Assembly (NCBI GenBank): GCA_021846325.1
Contig: JAJZBX010000004.1
Location: 1 to 64,000, forward strand
DNA from: Actinomycetes bacterium
Lineage (GTDB): Bacteria > Actinomycetota > Acidimicrobiia > Acidimicrobiales > RAAP-2
Direction of reading: 5' to 3'
DNA length: 64,000 nucleotides
Shown: positions 53,723-63,207 of the stretch, piece by piece
How positions within the stretch are numbered: position 1 is the first letter of the stretch
Layout of the letters: each line of letters opens with the position of its first letter
Made by a program: the position numbers and the translations under genes
Notes under the pieces: generated by a model
What the model was told of the DNA's origin: nothing
Database searches by the model: none
What the model saw: the letters and a program-made list of their open reading frames with translations, nothing else

Positions 53723-54573
53723 CGCACCTTCTCCGCCGCGAGGACCGCGTTACGCACCAGCATGGCACGAGTCATCGGTCCCACGCCACCGAGGCGCGGC
53801 GTGATCCAGCCGGCCACGTCGGCGACTGCCTCGTCGACGTCGCTGAGCAGGCGTTTGCCCGACCAGCTGGTGCCGGCGCCGACCACGGCCGCGCCGGGGC
53901 GGATCATGTCCGCGGTGACCAGTCCCGCCCGGCCCGCGGCGGCCACGACGACGTCGCCGGTGCGCGTGATCGCGCCGAGGTCGGCCACCGCGGTGTGCAC
54001 GACGGTGACCGCCGCGTTGCAGCCCGGCCGTTTGAGCGCCAGCAGCAGCGCGAGCGGGCGCCCGATGGTGAGACCTCGTCCGATGATCACGACGTGACGG
54101 CCCTCGACCGGCACGCCGTAGTCGGCGAGCAGTTCGACGATCCCGGCCGGCGTGCACGGCAGGGGGCCCGGCGCGCCCATGACGAGTCGGCCGAGATTGG
54201 TGGGGTGCAGCCCGTCGACGTCCTTGGCCGGATCGACGCGCAACAGCACCTCGGCCTCGTTGATCCCCTCGGGCAGGGGCAGCTGGACGAGAATCGAGTG
54301 GATCCGCTCGTCGGCGTTCATCGCGTCGACGAGCGTCTCGACCTCGACCTGGGTCGCGTTCGCGGGCAGGTGCTCGTGATACGACACGACGCCGACCTCG
54401 GCGCAGTCGGCGTGCTTCATCGCGACGTAGCGCGCGCTCGGTCCGTCGTCACCGACGAGGATCGTGCCGAGCCCGATCGGCCGTCCCTCGGCGGCGAGGC
54501 GTCCGGCGCGATCGGCGAGCTGCATCTTGATACGGCCGGCGACGCGTTCACCGTCGAGCAGGGTCGCGCTCAT
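53719..54573 (-). CDS. folD: Methylenetetrahydrofolate dehydrogenase/cyclohydrolase
   Basis: A 284-residue bifunctional enzyme converting methylene-THF to 10-formyl-THF. GDDGPSARYVAMKHADCAEV has the catalytic Tyr and Lys, SILVQLPLPEGINEAEVL and PAKDVDGLHPTNLGRLV the folate site, and VVIIGRGLTIGRPLALLLAL the NADP loop. GGVGPMTRAMLVRNAV ends it. It supplies the formyl donor used by purN and purH upstream. ATG 54573 has AGGAGG. Confidence 0.97.
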   Translation of the reverse strand: MSATLLDGERVAGRIKMQLADRAGRLAAEGRPIGLGTILVGDDGPSARYVAMKHADCAEVGVVSYHEHLPANATQVEVETLVDAMNADERIHSILVQLPLPEGINEAEVLLRVDPAKDVDGLHPTNLGRLVMGAPGPLPCTPAGIVELLADYGVPVEGRHVVIIGRGLTIGRPLALLLALKRPGCNAAVTVVHTAVADLGAITRTGDVVVAAAGRAGLVTADMIRPGAAVVGAGTSWSGKRLLSDVDEAVADVAGWITPRLGGVGPMTRAMLVRNAVLAAEKVR

Positions 54574-54580
54574 AGTCCTC

Positions 54581-56119
54581 CTAGTGTCGAAAGTGGCGCT
54601 CGCCGGTGACGAGCATGACGATGCCGGCGCGGTTGGCTGCCTCGATGACCTCGCCGTCGCGCACCGAGCCGCCGGGCTGGACGATGGCACTGACCCCGGC
54701 CTCGGTCAGTGACTCGAGACCGTCGGCGAAGGGGAAGAAGGCGTCCGAGGCCGCTGCCGCGCCGTGGGCCAAGTCGCCCGCCTTGGCGATGGCCACGCCG
54801 GCCGCAACCACGCGCGACTGCTGGCCGGCCCCCACGCCGACCGCGACGCCGTCGCGGGCGATGACAATGGCGTTAGAAGTCGTGCGCGCGCAGACCCGCC
54901 ACGCCACCGCGAGGTCGACCAACTGAGCCGGCGACGGCTGGGTCTCGGTGACGCATCGCCACGTCGCCGGCGTGGCCACCAGCTCGTCGGCGCTCTGGAC
55001 GAGCGCGGTGTCACCGAGCGTGCGTACCGAGCGCCCCAGGGGCTCGGGCGGCGGTCCGCTGAGCAGTCGCGTCGCCTTGCGCCGCGCGCGCAGGCGCGCT
55101 ACGGCCGACTCGGTGAAGTCGCGCGCCACGATGACGTCGGCCTGGGGACCCGCGGCGATGGCCGCGGCGAGTGCGTCCTCGACCACCCCGCCGACCGCGA
55201 CCACGCCCCCGAAGGCGCTCTGGGGGTCCGCGGCGAGCGCGGCGGCGAAGGCCCCCTCGAGCGAGGCGCCGAGCGCCGCGCCCGAGGCGTTGGCGTGCTT
55301 GATGATTGCGACCGCGACCCGACCGGGCGCGTCCTCGACGAGCTCGTGCACGAGTCGCCACGCGGCGTCCGCGTCGTAGAGGTTGAGGTAGGACAGCGGC
55401 GAGCCGGCGTGCTGGACGACGTGGTCCCACCAGGGGTCCCCACCAACGCGTCGGTAGCGCGCGCCGACCTGGTGGGGGTTCTCGCCGTAGCGCAGGGTCG
55501 CCGCGCGCTCGAGGGTGAGGTGTAGCGTCGCCGGCAGCGTCACCTCGCTCTCGCTCACCTCGCCCATCACGGCGCCCTGGTCGAACCACGCGACGATCGC
55601 GGCGTCGTAAGCGGCGCAGTGCGCGAAGGCCGCACGCGCCAGCGCGTGGCGCGTCGCGGGCGCGAGGGTCCCGCGCTCGGTGAGCTCGGCGAGGACGCCT
55701 TGGTACTGCGCGGGGCTGGTCACGACGCCCACGTGCGCGTGATTCTTCGCCGCGGCACGCACCATCGTGGGGCCACCGACGTCGATGAGCTCGACCGAGG
55801 GTCTCGACGCGAAGGGGTAGAGGTTGCACACCACCAGGTCGATGGGCTCGATCTGGTGGGCGCGCAGTGCCGCGAGGTGTTCGGGTCGGTCCCGGTCGGC
55901 GAGGATCGCGCCGTGGATCATCGGGTGCAGTGTCTTGACTCGACCGTCGAGCATTTCGGGAAAGCCGGTCACGTCGCTGACGTCGCGGTGGGCGACGCCG
56001 GCCTCACCGAGGGCGGCGGCCGTCCCGCCGGAGGCGACGAGCTCGAAGCCCAGCTCGGTCAGTTCGCGCGCGAAGTCCACGAGGCCGGTCTTGTCCCACA
56101 CGCTGAGCAGTGCGCGCAT
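54581..56119 (-). CDS. purH: AICAR transformylase/IMP cyclohydrolase
   Basis: A 512-residue bifunctional enzyme for the last two steps of IMP synthesis. The N-terminal cyclohydrolase domain has LLSVWDKTGLVDFARELTEL, GFPEMLDGRVKTLHPMIHGA and NLYPF. The C-terminal transformylase domain has YGENPHQVGARY and KHANASGAALGASL, where the usual KHxNPCG is altered to KHANASG. It lacks nothing else obvious. ATG 56119 abuts the purN stop with GGAGGGGACC upstream. Confidence 0.96.
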   Translation of the reverse strand: MRALLSVWDKTGLVDFARELTELGFELVASGGTAAALGEAGVAHRDVSDVTGFPEMLDGRVKTLHPMIHGAILADRDRPEHLAALRAHQIEPIDLVVCNLYPFASRPSVELIDVGGPTMVRAAAKNHAHVGVVTSPAQYQGVLAELTERGTLAPATRHALARAAFAHCAAYDAAIVAWFDQGAVMGEVSESEVTLPATLHLTLERAATLRYGENPHQVGARYRRVGGDPWWDHVVQHAGSPLSYLNLYDADAAWRLVHELVEDAPGRVAVAIIKHANASGAALGASLEGAFAAALAADPQSAFGGVVAVGGVVEDALAAAIAAGPQADVIVARDFTESAVARLRARRKATRLLSGPPPEPLGRSVRTLGDTALVQSADELVATPATWRCVTETQPSPAQLVDLAVAWRVCARTTSNAIVIARDGVAVGVGAGQQSRVVAAGVAIAKAGDLAHGAAAASDAFFPFADGLESLTEAGVSAIVQPGGSVRDGEVIEAANRAGIVMLVTGERHFRH

Positions 56120-56740
56120 CTAGGTCCCCTCCAGTGCACCCGCGACCGTCACCGGTTCACGTCCCTCGGCGAGGGCGGCCATCACCCTAGCCACCACGTC
56201 GGGGTAGAGCACCCGCTCGACGGACTTGATGCGCTCGTGCAGCTCGAGCTCGGTGTCGCCGGGCACGACCGCAACGCGCCGTTGGGCGAGGATCGGCCCG
56301 TCGTCGAGGGATTCGGTCGCCACGTGCACCGTACAGCCGGACTCTTCGACGCCGGCCGCCAGCGCCGCCGCGACCGCGTGCCAACCCTTGAAGTCCGGCA
56401 GCAGACTCGGGTGGGTATTGAGCACTCGGCCCGCAAAGGCCTCGTGAAAGGGGCGGGCGAGCACGGTGCCGAACCCGGCCATCGCGACGAGGTCGATCCG
56501 GTAGCCCCCGAGCAGCCGCGCCAGATCAGTGCTGTAGGCGTCACGGGTGAAATCCGCCGAGAAGCCGCCGTACCCGAGGCGATCGAGCAGCACCGCGTCA
56601 ACGCCCGATGCCTCGGCGACCCCGAGCGCGCGACATGATCGGTCAGCGACGACGAGCGCGACGTCGAGGCCGGCGCCGACCATGGCGTCGAGGATCGTGC
56701 CCGAGCCGGACACCAGCACGCAGAGTCGAACCCGGTCCAA
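56120..56740 (-). CDS. purN: Phosphoribosylglycinamide formyltransferase
   Basis: A 206-residue enzyme that formylates GAR using 10-formyl-THF. LVSGSGTILDAMVGAG is the phosphate loop, MAGFGTVLARPFHEAFAGRV the folate site, NTHPSLLPDFKGWHAV the catalytic Asn-His, and ESLDDGPILAQRRVAV the catalytic Asp. The start is probably TTG 56740, 3 bp after the sucD stop, with purH following directly. A TTG start suggests reduced translation. Confidence 0.93.
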   Translation of the reverse strand: MDRVRLCVLVSGSGTILDAMVGAGLDVALVVADRSCRALGVAEASGVDAVLLDRLGYGGFSADFTRDAYSTDLARLLGGYRIDLVAMAGFGTVLARPFHEAFAGRVLNTHPSLLPDFKGWHAVAAALAAGVEESGCTVHVATESLDDGPILAQRRVAVVPGDTELELHERIKSVERVLYPDVVARVMAALAEGREPVTVAGALEGT

Positions 56741-56743
56741 CGT

Positions 56744-57628
56744 TTAGAGCGCCCGCACGATCTCGACCATCTTCGCCCCGGCCTCGGTCGGGTTCACGCA
56801 GACGTGCACCCCCGCTTCGGCCAGGGCCGCCATCTTGGCCTGGGCCGTCCCCTTGGAGCCCGAGATGATCGCGCCGGCGTGGCCCATCTTGCGACCGGCC
56901 GGCGCGGTGACGCCCGCCACGTAGGCCACGACCGGCTTGGTCATGTGGGCCTTGATCCACTCGGCGGCGCGCTCCTCCTCAGAGCCGCCGATCTCGCCGA
57001 TCATCATCACCGCCCGGGTCTCGGGGTCGTCCTGGAAGGCCGAGAGGCAGTCGATGAAGTTGGTCCCGGGCACCGGATCGCCACCGATACCCACGCACGT
57101 CGTCTGGCCGACGCCCTGCTGGCTCAGCTCGTGGAGCGCCTGGTAGGTAAGGGTCCCCGATCGCGAGACGATCCCCACGGGTCCACCGGCCAACGCGATG
57201 TCGCCCGAAGTGATGCCGATGTTGCACTTGCCGGGGCTGATGATGCCCGGACAGTTCGGACCGAGCAGGCGCACGCCGGGGAACTGCTCGACGAGGCGGT
57301 TGTAGGTTCGCGCCTCGTCGTGGGCCGGGATGCCCTCGGTGATGCACACGATGAAGGTGACGCCGCCTTGGGCGGCCTCGATAATCGCGTCGGCGGCGAA
57401 CTTCGGCGGCACCACGACGAACGAGGCCGTCGCCCCGGTCGCCGCGACGGCCTCGTCGACCGTGTTAAAGACGGGGATGCCGTCGACGTCCGTGCCGCCC
57501 TTGCCGGGCGTCACGCCGCCCACGACCCGGGTACCGTAGTCGCGGTTGCGCAGCCCGTGAAAGCGTCCTTGGCCGCCGGTCAGTCCCTGGACGATGACGG
57601 TGGTGTTCTCGTCTACGAAGATGCTCAT
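56744..57628 (-). CDS. sucD: Succinyl-CoA synthetase alpha subunit
   Basis: A 294-residue subunit that binds CoA and carries the phospho-His. [20 protein letters not shown] is the CoA-binding loop, [20 protein letters not shown] the next strand, [18 protein letters not shown] typical, and [20 protein letters not shown] carries the phospho-His. It is coupled to sucC (10 bp gap), and purN follows. Confidence 0.97.
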   Translation of the reverse strand: MSIFVDENTTVIVQGLTGGQGRFHGLRNRDYGTRVVGGVTPGKGGTDVDGIPVFNTVDEAVAATGATASFVVVPPKFAADAIIEAAQGGVTFIVCITEGIPAHDEARTYNRLVEQFPGVRLLGPNCPGIISPGKCNIGITSGDIALAGGPVGIVSRSGTLTYQALHELSQQGVGQTTCVGIGGDPVPGTNFIDCLSAFQDDPETRAVMMIGEIGGSEEERAAEWIKAHMTKPVVAYVAGVTAPAGRKMGHAGAIISGSKGTAQAKMAALAEAGVHVCVNPTEAGAKMVEIVRAL

Positions 57629-57637
57629 GATTGGTCC

Positions 57638-58780
57638 TTACTGGTTCGCGAAGGCCACGGCCCGGCGGGCGGCGTCCAACATGGTCGGTTCGGTGAGTAG
57701 TCGGTCGTTGAGGTGCTCGGCGAGGATGGCCCGTCCCTCGACGGCGTTGGTCCCGTCCAGGCGCAGCACGATCGGCGAGCTGATCGAGACCCGCGACAGG
57801 GCCTCGAGGACGCCGCGGGCGACCTCGTCGACCCGCGTGATGCCGCCGAAGATGTTCACGAAGATCGCGCGCACCTTGGGGTCGGTGTTGATCACCTCGA
57901 GCGCCGCGGCCATGACGTCGGCGTTCGCGCCGCCGCCGATGTCAAGGAAGTTCGCCGCCGTCCCGCCGACCTGGTTCACCACGTCGAGGGTGGACATCGC
58001 GAGTCCGGCCCCGTTGGCGATGATGCCGACCGAGCCGTCGAGGCCGATGTAGTTGAGGCCCTTCGCCTTGGCCATCTGCTCGCGCGGGTCCTCGGTCTCG
58101 GTCGCGCGAAACTCGTCCCACTCGGGGTGACGGAAGGCGGCGTTCTCGTCGAGGGTCACCTTCGCGTCCAGGGCGTGGACGGTCCCCCCCGGCGTGAGGA
58201 TCAGCGGATTGACCTCGGCGAGGTCGCAGTCACCCTCCACGTAGCACCGGTAGAGCTTCACCAGCAGTTCGGCCGCCTCGGCGCGCGCGGCCTCGTCGAG
58301 GCCGGCCTCGGCGACCCAACGTCGCGCGGTGGCCACGTCCAGGCCGACCAGCGGGTCGATCGAGAGCATCGCGATGGCGTCGGGGTTCTCTTCGGCCACG
58401 ACCTCGATCTCGACGCCCCCCTGGGCCGACAGCATGCCGAGGTGCACCTTGTTCGGCCGGTCGAGCGTAAAGGAGGCGTAGTACTCCTTCGCGATGTCGC
58501 TCGCGTGCTCGACCCACAGTCGGCGCACCACGTGGCCCTTGATGTCGAGTCCGAGGATCGCGCCCGCGTGGGTGCGGACCTCGTCGTCGCTGGCGGCGAG
58601 TTTGACGCCACCGGCCTTGCCCCGTCCGCCGACCTTCACCTGGGCCTTGACGACCACCGGGTAGCCGACGCGCGCGGCCACGGCGAGCGCCTCCTCGACG
58701 GTGTCGGCGACGCCCCCCGGGGAGACCGCGATCCCGTAGCGCGCGAAGTACTGCTTGCCCTGATACTCAAAGAGGTCCAT
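57638..58780 (-). CDS. sucC: Succinyl-CoA synthetase beta subunit
   Basis: A 380-residue ATP-grasp subunit. It has MDLFEYQGKQYFARYGIAVS, VVVKAQVKVGGRGKAGGVKL, NPLILTPGGTVHALDAKVTL with the metal Asp, and the CoA ligase part LNYIGLDGSVGIIANGAGLA followed by IFVNIFGGITRVDEVARG. Together with sucD it makes ATP or GTP in the TCA cycle. It is first of the sucCD-purNH-folD-cupin-metF run, with the B12 subunit gene 43 bp upstream. Confidence 0.97.
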   Translation of the reverse strand: MDLFEYQGKQYFARYGIAVSPGGVADTVEEALAVAARVGYPVVVKAQVKVGGRGKAGGVKLAASDDEVRTHAGAILGLDIKGHVVRRLWVEHASDIAKEYYASFTLDRPNKVHLGMLSAQGGVEIEVVAEENPDAIAMLSIDPLVGLDVATARRWVAEAGLDEAARAEAAELLVKLYRCYVEGDCDLAEVNPLILTPGGTVHALDAKVTLDENAAFRHPEWDEFRATETEDPREQMAKAKGLNYIGLDGSVGIIANGAGLAMSTLDVVNQVGGTAANFLDIGGGANADVMAAALEVINTDPKVRAIFVNIFGGITRVDEVARGVLEALSRVSISSPIVLRLDGTNAVEGRAILAEHLNDRLLTEPTMLDAARRAVAFANQ

Positions 58781-58823
58781 GACCTTCCACTTTCTGTCAG
58801 CACTGCCTGGATACCGCCGATGC

Positions 58824-59234
58824 CTAGGCCACGGCCTCGCGCGCGTCGAGCGTCGCTTCGAGCCACGTGCCGATCTCGCCGAGCGACGCCCCCGGGGTAA
58901 AGACCCGCGCCACCCCGACGGCCTCGAGATCGGCGATGTCGCCTTCGGGGATGATTCCCCCCACGACCACGGTCACGTCGTCGCGACCGCCCGCGCGCAG
59001 CAGCTCGACCACGCGGGGCACCAGCACCCGGTGGGCGCCCGAGAGCAGCGAGAGGCCGAGCGCGTCGGCGTCTTCTTGGACGACCGCCTGGACGATCTGC
59101 TCGGGCGTCTGGTGCAGCCCGGTGTAGACGACCTCGAAGCCGGCGTCGCGCAGCGCCCGCGCGATGACCTTGGCGCCGCGGTCGTGGCCGTCCAGACCCG
59201 GCTTGGCCACCACCACGCGGTACGTACGCTTCAT
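58824..59234 (-). CDS. Methylmalonyl-CoA mutase-type B12-binding subunit
   Basis: A 136-residue cobalamin-binding domain. [20 protein letters not shown] has the Asp-x-His-x-x-Gly base-off motif, [20 protein letters not shown] the Ser-x-Leu motif, and [20 protein letters not shown] the Gly-Gly motif. It is the small-subunit form that works with a separate large mutase subunit, not found in this window. The mutase product, succinyl-CoA, is the substrate of sucCD next door. ATG 59234 was chosen; longer frames extend into the divergent gene. Confidence 0.9.
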   Translation of the reverse strand: MKRTYRVVVAKPGLDGHDRGAKVIARALRDAGFEVVYTGLHQTPEQIVQAVVQEDADALGLSLLSGAHRVLVPRVVELLRAGGRDDVTVVVGGIIPEGDIADLEAVGVARVFTPGASLGEIGTWLEATLDAREAVA

Positions 59235-59315
59235 CGGATCTTCAGCATAGAACGCCCCGCCAGCCCCCAGTCGCGGCGCCCGAAGTCCGTCGAGGGCGCC
59301 GACTAGCGTGGACCC

Positions 59316-60224
59316 GTGGCGAGCGACGTGGCGATTGCGCGTGGACCGGTGCGCGCCCTGAGCTCGGCGATGCGGCCGGTCCAGTGGCTGAAGAACGGTC
59401 TGATCGGGGTCGCCCCGGTCGCGGCCGGCGTGGCGACCCACGCCGACGTCATCCGCCACACCGCCGCGGCCTTCTTATGCTTTTGTGCGCTCTCCTCGGC
59501 GATCTACCTGCTCAACGACGTGCGCGACCTCGAAGCCGACCGCCAGCACCCCACCAAGCAGTACCGCGCGATCGCGTCGGGCCAACTCGGGGTCGGGTTC
59601 GCGCTGGCCAGCGCCCTGGTGCTCGGCGTGGTCGCCTTCACCCTGCCGATGCTCCTGTGGCAGCCCGAAGGGCTCTACCTCATCTTGACGCTCTACCTGG
59701 TGATCCACCTGGCCTACAACTTCGGGATAAAGCACGTGGCGATCATCGAGCTCGGCGCCGTAGCGAGCGGCTTCTTCCTGCGCGCCTACGCCGGGGCGGC
59801 GGCCTCGCACCTCTACGTCTCGACGTGGTTCCTCGTGGTGATCGCCTTCGGCGCGCTCTTTCTCGTCGTGGGCAAGCGATCGAGCGAGCTCCAGCACGTG
59901 GGCGCTGGGGCCACGCGCCGCGTGCTCGCCGAGTACAGCCCGGACTTCTTGCACTCGGCGCTGACCATGAGCGCCACGGTCGTCGTGACGACCTACTGCC
60001 TGTGGGCCTTTGATACCTCCTACGGCGGCCTCTCGAGCCCGCGCCACCACATGGTGCCGATCCGCCTCACGGTCATCCCGGTCGTCTACGCGATGCTCTA
60101 CATCATGCGCGCGGCCGAGGCCGGCGAGGGCCAGGCCCCCGAGGACCTGCTCTGGCGCAACCGCACCGTCCAGGCGCTCGGCGTTATCTGGGCGATCCTG
60201 CTCTTCGTGGGGATCTACGCGTGA
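59316..60224 (+). CDS. ubiA: Decaprenyl-phosphate phosphoribosyltransferase, UbiA family
   Basis: A 302-residue membrane prenyltransferase with about nine helices. The two Asp-rich motifs are [20 protein letters not shown] and [24 protein letters not shown] later, and [20 protein letters not shown] is the middle segment. Linkage to DprE1 and DprE2 identifies it as the first enzyme making decaprenyl-phosphoryl-5-phosphoribose (Rv3806c-type). The start is GTG 59316, and its stop overlaps the dprE1 start as GTGA. Confidence 0.93.
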   Translation: MASDVAIARGPVRALSSAMRPVQWLKNGLIGVAPVAAGVATHADVIRHTAAAFLCFCALSSAIYLLNDVRDLEADRQHPTKQYRAIASGQLGVGFALASALVLGVVAFTLPMLLWQPEGLYLILTLYLVIHLAYNFGIKHVAIIELGAVASGFFLRAYAGAAASHLYVSTWFLVVIAFGALFLVVGKRSSELQHVGAGATRRVLAEYSPDFLHSALTMSATVVVTTYCLWAFDTSYGGLSSPRHHMVPIRLTVIPVVYAMLYIMRAAEAGEGQAPEDLLWRNRTVQALGVIWAILLFVGIYA

Positions 60225-61540
60225 AGACGCGGCTCACCGGGTGGGGCCGCACCGCGGGCAGCGTCGCCGAGCTGGTGCGGCCAACTAACGAGACCGAGGT
60301 GGCCGATCTGCTGGGCGGGCCCCGGGCGGTGATCGCGCGCGGGCTCGGGCGCAGCTACGGCGACGCCGCGCAGGTCGGTGGCGGGCTGGTCGTGGACAAC
60401 CGCGGCTTCGATGCGATCTCGCCCATCGGGGCCGACGGCGTGGTCACCGTGGGCGCCGGCGTCTCCATCGACGAACTGCTCGCCGTCTCGATACCGCTCG
60501 GCTGGTTCGTCCCGGTCACCCCGGGCACGCGCCAGGTCACCATCGGCGGCGCCGTCGCGGCCGACGTCCACGGCAAGAATCACCACGTCGACGGCTCCTT
60601 CGCCGTCCACGTGCGCTCGATGCGACTCGTGACCCCGACCGGGGTGCACGCGCTCTCGCGCACGAGCGAGCCGGCGCTGTTCTGGGCGACCTTCGGCGCG
60701 ATGGGCCTGACCGGCGTGGTGAGCGAGGTCACCCTCGAGCTGCTCGCGATCGAGAGTGACCGGGTGCTCGTTGACACCGACCGCTTCGATGACCTCGACG
60801 CGGTGATGGCGGCGATGGTCGAGGGCGACGAGCGCTACCGCTACTCGGTCGCCTGGGTCGACTGCACGTCGCGCGGTCAGCGCACGGGCCGCTCGATACT
60901 CACCCGTGGCGATCACGCCGCGGGCGATGGTGCGCGCCGCGCGCCGCGCCCGGCCCGCCTCGCCGTGCCATTTACGGCGCCGGGGGGCCTGCTCAACCCC
61001 TTCACCATCGCGGCCTTCAACGAGCTCTGGTTCCGGCGCGCACCGCGCCACCGCGAGGGCGCGCCCGAGTCGATCTCGGCCTTCTTTCACCCCCTGGACG
61101 GGCTGGGCAACTGGAACCGCCTCTACGGGCCGCGGGGCTTCGTGCAGTACCAGTTCGCCGTGCCCGACGCGGGCGCCGCGACCGTCGCCGAGGCAATCCA
61201 TCGCCTCGCCCAGTCGCGCGCGCCGAGCTTTCTCGCCGTGCTGAAGCGCTTCGGTGCGGCCAACCCCGCACCGCTCTCGTTCCCCCAGCCCGGCTGGACG
61301 CTGGCGCTCGACCTGCCCGTCGGCTCAGCGGCGCTCGCACCACTGCTCGACGAACTCGACGAGCTGGTCGTGGCCGCGGGCGGGCGGGTCTATCTCGCCA
61401 AGGACGCGCGGCTCGCCCCCGAGACGGCGCGCGCGATGTACCCGCGACTGGCCGAGTTCGCCGCGCTGGCCGATACCATCGACCCCGAGCGGCGCCTGAC
61501 GAGCGACCTCGCTCGACGACTGCACTTGCGAGAGGGATAA
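60221..61540 (+). CDS. dprE1: Decaprenylphosphoryl-ribose 2'-oxidase
   Basis: A 439-residue FAD oxidoreductase (VAO fold) that oxidises DPR, the first half of epimerisation to DPA. It has RGLGRSYGDAAQVGGGLVVD, GVSIDELLAVSIPLGWFVPV, TPGTRQVTIGGAVAADVHGK with the HGKNHH stretch following, and YLAKDARLAPETARAMYPRL near the end. The residue matching Mtb Cys387 is Ala362 (PGWTLALDLP), known to confer natural benzothiazinone resistance in some mycobacteria. It overlaps ubiA by 4 bp. Confidence 0.95.
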   Translation: MKTRLTGWGRTAGSVAELVRPTNETEVADLLGGPRAVIARGLGRSYGDAAQVGGGLVVDNRGFDAISPIGADGVVTVGAGVSIDELLAVSIPLGWFVPVTPGTRQVTIGGAVAADVHGKNHHVDGSFAVHVRSMRLVTPTGVHALSRTSEPALFWATFGAMGLTGVVSEVTLELLAIESDRVLVDTDRFDDLDAVMAAMVEGDERYRYSVAWVDCTSRGQRTGRSILTRGDHAAGDGARRAPRPARLAVPFTAPGGLLNPFTIAAFNELWFRRAPRHREGAPESISAFFHPLDGLGNWNRLYGPRGFVQYQFAVPDAGAATVAEAIHRLAQSRAPSFLAVLKRFGAANPAPLSFPQPGWTLALDLPVGSAALAPLLDELDELVVAAGGRVYLAKDARLAPETARAMYPRLAEFAALADTIDPERRLTSDLARRLHLREG

Positions 61541-61543
61541 CCC

Positions 61544-62311
61544 ATGGAGAACGCCTTCGGCCAGCCCCAGAGCATCATCGTGCTCGGCGGCAGTTCGGAC
61601 ATTGCCCGCGCGATCGTCAAGAAGCTCTGCGCCGCACGGGCCCAGAGCGTCGTGCTCGCCGGACGTAACCAGACCCTGCTCGACGAGGCGGCCGCCGAGG
61701 CTCGCGACTACGGCGCCACCACCACCCACACGGTCCGCTTTGAGGCGACCGAGCCCCTGGACGCCGCGCGCGCGGTGAGCGCCTGCTTCGAGGCGCTCGG
61801 CGAGCCGGTCGACCTCGTCATCGTGGCCGTCGGCCTCCTGGGGCGCCAGCTCGAGTACGAAGACGACCCGACGATGGCCGCGACCATGGCGACGGTCAAC
61901 TACGCGTGGCCGGTCGCCGCCCTCAGTGAGCTGCGCCGTCGCCTCGTCGCCCAGGGACACGGCCGAATCCTCGTGCTCTCCTCGGTGGCGGCCATCCGCG
62001 TGCGGCGCGTCTCCTACCTCTACTCGGGCGCCAAGGCCGGCCTCGACCGGCTCTGTGACGGGCTCGCCGACTCACTGGCGGGAACCGGCGTAACCCTCCA
62101 GATCGTCCGGCCCGGCTTCGTGCGCTCCAAGATGACCGCCGGCGAGCCGGAGATCCCCTTTAGCACCGGGGTAAACGAAGTCGCCGACAACGTGCTGCGC
62201 GGGTTGGCGAGCGAGTCACGGGTCATCTGGAGTCCGCCGATCCTGCGCGTTGTCTTCTTTGTGCTGCGCCACCTGCCCGCCCCGATCTGGCGCCGCGTCG
62301 CCAACCGCTGA
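61544..62311 (+). CDS. dprE2: Decaprenylphosphoryl-2-keto-erythropentose reductase
   Basis: A 255-residue short-chain dehydrogenase that completes DPA formation. SIIVLGGSSDIARAIVKKLC is the NAD-binding Gly motif, DLVIVAVGLLGRQLEYEDD the structural motif, VLSSVAAIRVRRVSYLYSGA has the catalytic Ser, Tyr and following Lys (AKAGLDRL), and VRPGFVRSKMTA is typical of DprE2. ATG 61544 has GAGGGAT upstream and lies 3 bp after dprE1. Confidence 0.95.
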   Translation: MENAFGQPQSIIVLGGSSDIARAIVKKLCAARAQSVVLAGRNQTLLDEAAAEARDYGATTTHTVRFEATEPLDAARAVSACFEALGEPVDLVIVAVGLLGRQLEYEDDPTMAATMATVNYAWPVAALSELRRRLVAQGHGRILVLSSVAAIRVRRVSYLYSGAKAGLDRLCDGLADSLAGTGVTLQIVRPGFVRSKMTAGEPEIPFSTGVNEVADNVLRGLASESRVIWSPPILRVVFFVLRHLPAPIWRRVANR

Positions 62312-62361
62312 AGCGGGCGAACGGCGTTGGCGAACCTTGCTCGGCGCGTACGTTACCGGCG

Positions 62362-63192
62362 ATGGCCGACCACCGGGGGCCGACGACGGTGACCGGGTCC
62401 GAGCGCCCGGGGCCCTTCAGCGTCGACCACCTCGTGGGAGACCTGGGCGCCCTCGGGCTCGAAAACGGCGAGACGGTGCTCGTGCACAGCTCGCTGTCGG
62501 CGCTCGGCTACGTCATCGGCGGCGCCCACGCCGTTGTCCTGGCGCTGCTCGAGACACTCGGCCAGGGCACCCTCGTCGTGCCGACGCACTCGAGTGACCT
62601 GACCGATCCTGGGGGCTGGACGCATCCGGCGGTGCCCGAGGCGTGGTGGCCAACCATACGCGCCACGATGCCCGCCTTTGACGCGCGGCTCACCCCGACG
62701 AGGCACATGGGCGCGATCCCTGACGTCGTGCGCCACGCGCCGGCGGCGTTGCGCAGCGACCACCCGACCTTCTCGTTCTGCGCGGTCGGCCCGCGGGCGC
62801 TCGCGATCACGGCGAACCACGCGCTCGCCGACGGCCTCGGCGAACACTCGCCCCTCGCCCGGCTCTACGACCTCGACGGGCGGGTCCTGCTGCTCGGCGT
62901 CGGCCACGACCGCAACACCACGCTGCACCTCGCCGAGGGACGATCCGGTCGAGCGCGCCGGGTCAGCGAGGGTGCCCCGGTCAGGCTCGACGGCCAGCGT
63001 GCGTGGGTGACCTTCGAGACGCTCGACTACGACTCGAGTGACTTCCTCGAGGTGGGACGGGCCGCCGGTGAGCGAGGCCTCGAGACCGTGGGGCCGGTCG
63101 GCGCCGCGATCGCCCGCTTGATGTCCGTGCGCGCGCTCGTGGACTTCGCGACGACGTGGATGCAGGCGCACCGGCCCCCTCGGGGCTCGTGA
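62362..63192 (+). CDS. AAC(3)-family N-acetyltransferase
   Basis: A 276-residue member of the antibiotic acetyltransferase family. ENGETVLVHSSLSALGYVIG and GQGTLVVPTHSSDLTDPGGW hold the acetyl-CoA site, RHMGAIPDVVRHAPAALRSD and HPTFSFCAVGPRALAIT the central fold, and VLLLGVGHDRNTTLHLAEGR the end motif. Family members acetylate the 3-amino group of aminoglycosides, but many chromosomal members have other substrates; its place behind dprE genes could suggest an amino-sugar acceptor. No mobile element surrounds it. Confidence 0.88.
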   Translation: MADHRGPTTVTGSERPGPFSVDHLVGDLGALGLENGETVLVHSSLSALGYVIGGAHAVVLALLETLGQGTLVVPTHSSDLTDPGGWTHPAVPEAWWPTIRATMPAFDARLTPTRHMGAIPDVVRHAPAALRSDHPTFSFCAVGPRALAITANHALADGLGEHSPLARLYDLDGRVLLLGVGHDRNTTLHLAEGRSGRARRVSEGAPVRLDGQRAWVTFETLDYDSSDFLEVGRAAGERGLETVGPVGAAIARLMSVRALVDFATTWMQAHRPPRGS

Positions 63193-63207
63193 GACCGCGG
63201 CGCCAAC

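Noticed and set aside
62362..63192. AAC(3)-like gene as acquired antibiotic resistance
   Set aside because: Base composition matches its neighbours, there is no mobile element, and chromosomal family members often have other substrates.
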